This document shows, piece after piece, positions 29,506-29,934 of a stretch of DNA of 29,934 nt (positions are counted from its first letter, which is position 1; every line of letters begins with the position of its first letter). The DNA comes from CAXXOK01 sp964584315 (GTDB lineage Bacteria; Bacillota; Clostridia; Christensenellales; Aristaeellaceae). The DNA is taken from NCBI GenBank assembly GCA_964584315.1, contig CAZOZO010000038.1, positions 1 through 29,934 of the forward strand. The letters run 5' to 3'. The notes under the pieces were generated by a model, which saw only the letters and a list, made by a program, of their open reading frames with translations, had not been told where the DNA came from and did no database searches. The position numbers were made by a program, and so were the translations under genes.

Positions 29506-29934
29506 TTACACGCCGTCCTTCCAGTCGCGGAAGCCCTCGCCCAGCACCTCGTGCGCCTCGGTGATGAATACGAACGCGCGCTCGTCCTCCAACCGAACGA
29601 TGGTCTTGAGCCTCGTCACCTCCTGTGAGCTCACGATGCACAGCAGCACCGGCCGTTCCGCACCGCGGTAACCACCGTGCGCGCTCAGGATGGTCAGCCC
29701 GCGTCCGAGGTCATTCATCAGCCTGTCTTTGACCACCTCGGTACGCTCGGTTATGATGTAGCAAGCCTTCTGCCGGTCAAAACCCTCCACCACCAGGTCG
29801 ATCACGCGCGTGGCCGTATAGATGGTGATGAACGCGTACAGCGCCAGCTCCGCCTTGATAAAGAAGCCCGCCCCCAGCACCACGCAAAAATCGATAAAGA
29901 ACAGGAACGCGCCCACCGAGATATGCTGAAAGCG
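29506..29934 (-). CDS. YitT-family membrane protein (DUF161/DUF2179), C-terminal part
   Basis: The minus-strand frame is open through the right edge of the window, so the N-terminus is missing; the 143 visible residues are about half of a typical 280-residue YitT protein. The first part (VGAFLFFIDFCVVLGAGFFI and AELALYAFITIYTATRVIDLVV) is the last of the hydrophobic segments. It is followed by a cytoplasmic DUF2179 domain: GFDRQKACYIITERTEVVKD, with LGRGLTILSAHGGY and KTIVRLEDERAFVFITEAHEVLGEGF. The family is common in Bacillota; its function is not settled. A terminator follows, and the downstream neighbour on the same strand is araR with its own promoter. Confidence 0.9.
   Translation of the reverse strand, partial: RFQHISVGAFLFFIDFCVVLGAGFFIKAELALYAFITIYTATRVIDLVVEGFDRQKACYIITERTEVVKDRLMNDLGRGLTILSAHGGYRGAERPVLLCIVSSQEVTRLKTIVRLEDERAFVFITEAHEVLGEGFRDWKDGV

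Noticed and set aside
1..29934. CRISPR arrays, tRNA or rRNA genes, IS elements
   Set aside because: No regular direct repeats, no tRNA-like T-loop and acceptor patterns in the gaps, no transposase motifs and no target-site duplications were seen.

Overview
The window looks like chromosomal core sequence from a GC-rich member of the Bacillota, most likely class Clostridia. The evidence is the gene content: HPr kinase/phosphorylase, a PRPP-binding PurR, a GntR/LacI-type AraR, and the conserved order purR-glmU-pth-mfd. Strong Shine-Dalgarno sites, several TTG or GTG starts and rho-independent terminators with short T-tracts agree. I see no phage, IS element, CRISPR array, rRNA or tRNA. The species cannot be named from the sequence alone.

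Layout. (1) 1-2.1 kb: the C-terminal part of a CBS/CorC membrane protein and a HAD phosphatase, converging on a D-2-hydroxyacid dehydrogenase. (2) 2.4-4.3 kb: glmS, divergent from the dehydrogenase. (3) 4.5-8.4 kb: a surface-polysaccharide operon with a polyprenyl-phosphate sugar phosphotransferase, a sugar nucleotidyltransferase and galE. (4) 8.6-15.3 kb: a long run of a membrane sugar-nucleotide dehydratase, tadA, a Cof-type HAD phosphatase, hprK, a ROK-family glucokinase and asnS, which mixes envelope, translation and carbon-control genes. (5) 15.4-16.7 kb: an SCP2-like protein, an AT-rich gap with a cluster of DnaA boxes, and an unrecognised one-TM protein. (6) 16.8-24.6 kb: recO on the minus strand, then purR, glmU, pth and mfd on plus. 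(7) 24.7-29.9 kb, all minus strand: a VOC/glyoxalase protein, an araB-araD operon, araR, and the C-terminal part of a YitT-family protein.

How the genes fit together. glmS, the acetyltransferase part of glmU, the nucleotidyltransferase, galE and the 4,6-dehydratase all supply or convert activated sugars, and the sugar phosphotransferase starts lipid-linked glycan assembly. HprK and the glucokinase act at the glucose-sensing end of carbon catabolite control. The araR/araB/araD block is an inducible pentose module with visible AraR operators at araB and araR.

The items most worth a second look are: the DnaA-box cluster at about 15.77-16.08 kb, which sits directly upstream of an unknown membrane protein; a GlmU whose uridylyltransferase half has lost its signature residues while the acetyltransferase half looks intact; a near-consensus PurBox before purR; and long alanine-rich C-terminal tails on two otherwise ordinary enzymes. 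I did not find a clear multi-gene novel system. Most of the window is conserved housekeeping sequence.
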